Below, in pieces: positions 62,758 through 64,000 of a stretch of DNA of 64,000 bases. Position 1 is the first letter of the stretch. Each line of letters opens with the position of its first letter. The notes beneath the pieces are model-generated. The model searched no databases and was not told the origin of the DNA. It was given only the letters and a program-made list of their open reading frames with translations. The position numbers and the translations under genes were made by a program. Source of the stretch: Actinobaculum sp. oral taxon 183 str. F0552 (GTDB lineage Bacteria; Actinomycetota; Actinomycetes; Actinomycetales; Actinomycetaceae); contig NZ_KE951407.1 in assembly GCF_000466165.1 (NCBI RefSeq), positions 1 to 64,000 on the forward strand, given 5' to 3'.

Positions 62758-63753
62758 GGTATCGCTCGGAGAATCGGGTTCCGCGAGCCGGCGGGACGAC
62801 ATCGGCTACAGCCTCGACCCGGAGATCTGAGGAGAGCCGATACCCCATCTACCGCTTCCGAGTCTTCCTACCATCTGGTAACATGTTCTACAATAGGTCT
62901 AAAGGATGACTTCCGAAAACGATGTCCACCCTGAGGATTAACAGATGCCGTGTATAACATGCACGCATGAAGCACATATGCCCAGACGAAACGGTATTCT
63001 CTGAACATCTGTTCACTTATTAAGTGATCTTCATCACTCCACCTGGAATGCGGTGCCCCTGCACGGCGGGCCGCCCCACCCTCCGAGTCCGGCAAGTCGC
63101 CCCCGATACACCAGGCCGACGGCAGACGACTCGAATGCGGCGAACCGCCCGGTAATCGGGGTACCCCGGTTACCGGTTCCGCGGCCAACACCGGCCGGCC
63201 GAACGCGACACAGCGCCAGCCCCCGGCCATACGGCCCCAAGCTCGGAGCACACGCACCCGCCCCGCTTCGGACCGCCTCGCCGCGCACAGCGATACGGTG
63301 TCCGCCGCGACTCCATGAGAATGCAGCGTTTCGCGACGAGAAAACCGAGACGGCCACGGGTGCAGAATCCATCCACACCCAGGCTCTAAACGACGTTCAA
63401 CGCCGTGCGCCGCCCCGCCCCTCCCGAGCGGCACGAGGAGGGCTTCGCCGGCAAACTTCGCTGCGGGCGGACCCGGACACCCCAGTTTTCCTTTGGCAAC
63501 ACGCTAAAGCCGAGTCTCTTCGCCAGTCGGGAGCGATGCGGAAGGCGACGGCGACAGGGGAACGACCACACCCCCACCCGCAGAATCGCAAGCTTTCGGG
63601 GAACGTCCGGCCAGGAGCCTCACAGGGCGGACGACATCCCCGATAGGGGCACTAGGCAGCCCAGGGATCCGCATACCCCGCCGCGCGTTTCGCATCCGCC
63701 CCGACAACGGAAAGATCCGCCTCATCTGGTAGCGTCCCCGGAAGGATGGGTAT
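62758..63753. other. Gene-poor region downstream of sbcDC
   Basis: About 1 kb with no reading frame I can support. From 62860 to 63035 it is AT-richer and holds several inverted repeats listed separately; from 63050 on it is GC-rich with Arg/Pro-biased open frames on both strands that look like shadows of noncoding DNA. Confidence 0.5.
63002..63038. repeat. Three overlapping inverted repeats
   Basis: TGAACA-TC-TGTTCA (63002-63015), CACTTA-T-TAAGTG (63014-63026) and AGTGAT-CTTC-ATCACT (63023-63038) follow one another, each with perfect arms. They lie in an AT-richer patch and look like a regulatory region for one or more dimeric DNA-binding proteins. Confidence 0.75.
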
Positions 63754-63923
63754 ACATGCCCTACACATTCGAACTGGCTCGGGCACCGGAGAATAACGTA
63801 TCCCCGGCGCCGGATGGGGCGTCGCGCAAGATACCGGCCGTCAAACGGGAATCGCGCCAGCGTGGAAATTTCTTCCGCGCCTTAGGGCAGTGCTCGCCAG
63901 ACTTGCAAGTCCGACCGACACGG

Positions 63924-63943
63924 TTTCCACACACCTGTGGAAA
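63924..63943. repeat. Inverted pair of TTTCCACA boxes
   Basis: TTTCCACA-CACC-TGTGGAAA has perfect 8-nt arms. The second arm with its next base reads TTTTCCACA on the minus strand, one mismatch from the DnaA-box consensus TTATCCACA. It lies about 55 nt from the window end, upstream of whatever gene begins beyond it. Confidence 0.6.
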
Positions 63944-64000
63944 ACTTCTCTTCTGTCTTGCAATGTGTCACAATATGTGCATGGGCAAATTTCTAACCAT

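Noticed and set aside
63053-63646. Plus-strand 197-codon frame
   Set aside because: Arg/Pro/His-rich with no signals, and an equally open frame lies on the opposite strand.
63754-64000. Open frame from an ATG at 63754 to the window end
   Set aside because: Loses coding character after about 40 codons and runs through the TTTCCACA inverted repeat; a GGAAGG upstream is 10 nt away. It could be real only if similarity appears beyond the window.

Overview
The window is high-GC actinobacterial chromosome, most like the Actinomycetaceae (Actinomyces/Schaalia group). The evidence is roughly 70% G+C, frequent GTG starts, a NucS mismatch-repair nuclease, a mycothiol-type SigH/RsrA pair, a bL37 ribosomal protein, and the conserved actinobacterial gene order argS-lysA-hom-thrC-thrB-rho-rpmE-prfA-prmC-sua5-wecA-atpBEFHAGDC. 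These calls come from motif reading only; no database was searched.

Region 1 (1-13300): a partial membrane protein, a DivIVA-like coiled-coil protein, a small Cys/His protein with nucS, a DUF2550 protein, the complete F1Fo ATP synthase operon (minus strand), an AtpI-position membrane protein, the WecA-type transferase and the Sua5/TsaC tRNA-modification enzyme. Region 2 (13300-28000): prmC, prfA, rpmE, rho, the threonine genes hom-thrC-thrB, lysA and argS, all minus strand, with a type I 3-dehydroquinase (aroD) facing the other way inside the cluster. Long GC-rich spacers without recognisable genes flank rpmE and contain degenerate repeats. A tRNA-Arg(CCG) follows argS divergently.

Region 3 (28000-40000): a decayed serine recombinase abutting the tRNA, an orphan acidic protein, a glycerophosphodiesterase, an M23 peptidase, the fused 2-oxoglutarate decarboxylase/dehydrogenase kgd, an SGNH-like protein whose GDSL serine is Glu, a 24-residue bL37 gene, a MerR regulator fused in one frame to an aldo/keto reductase and preceded by a MerR-type promoter, a zinc-ribbon membrane protein and a MarC protein. 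Region 4 (40000-49900): a TetR regulator coupled to two half-ABC transporters, an NfeD/flotillin pair, a spacer with a 40-bp perfect palindrome and short repeats, an unknown membrane protein, and rsrA-sigH with a SigH-type promoter upstream.

Region 5 (50187-52824): a three-gene, overlapping, partly AT-rich cassette: a small helical protein with a C-terminal YxxxD motif, an alpha/beta-hydrolase with an N-terminal WxG motif, and a lipoprotein. I read it as a candidate type VII (ESX-like) effector, partner and immunity module, and it is the best candidate for a less-described system here. Region 6 (53100-62800): DoxX protein, aroA, rsgA, hisN, a phosphoribosyltransferase, sbcD-sbcC and a DUF6912-like protein. 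The last 1.2 kb has no gene I can support but carries clustered inverted repeats.
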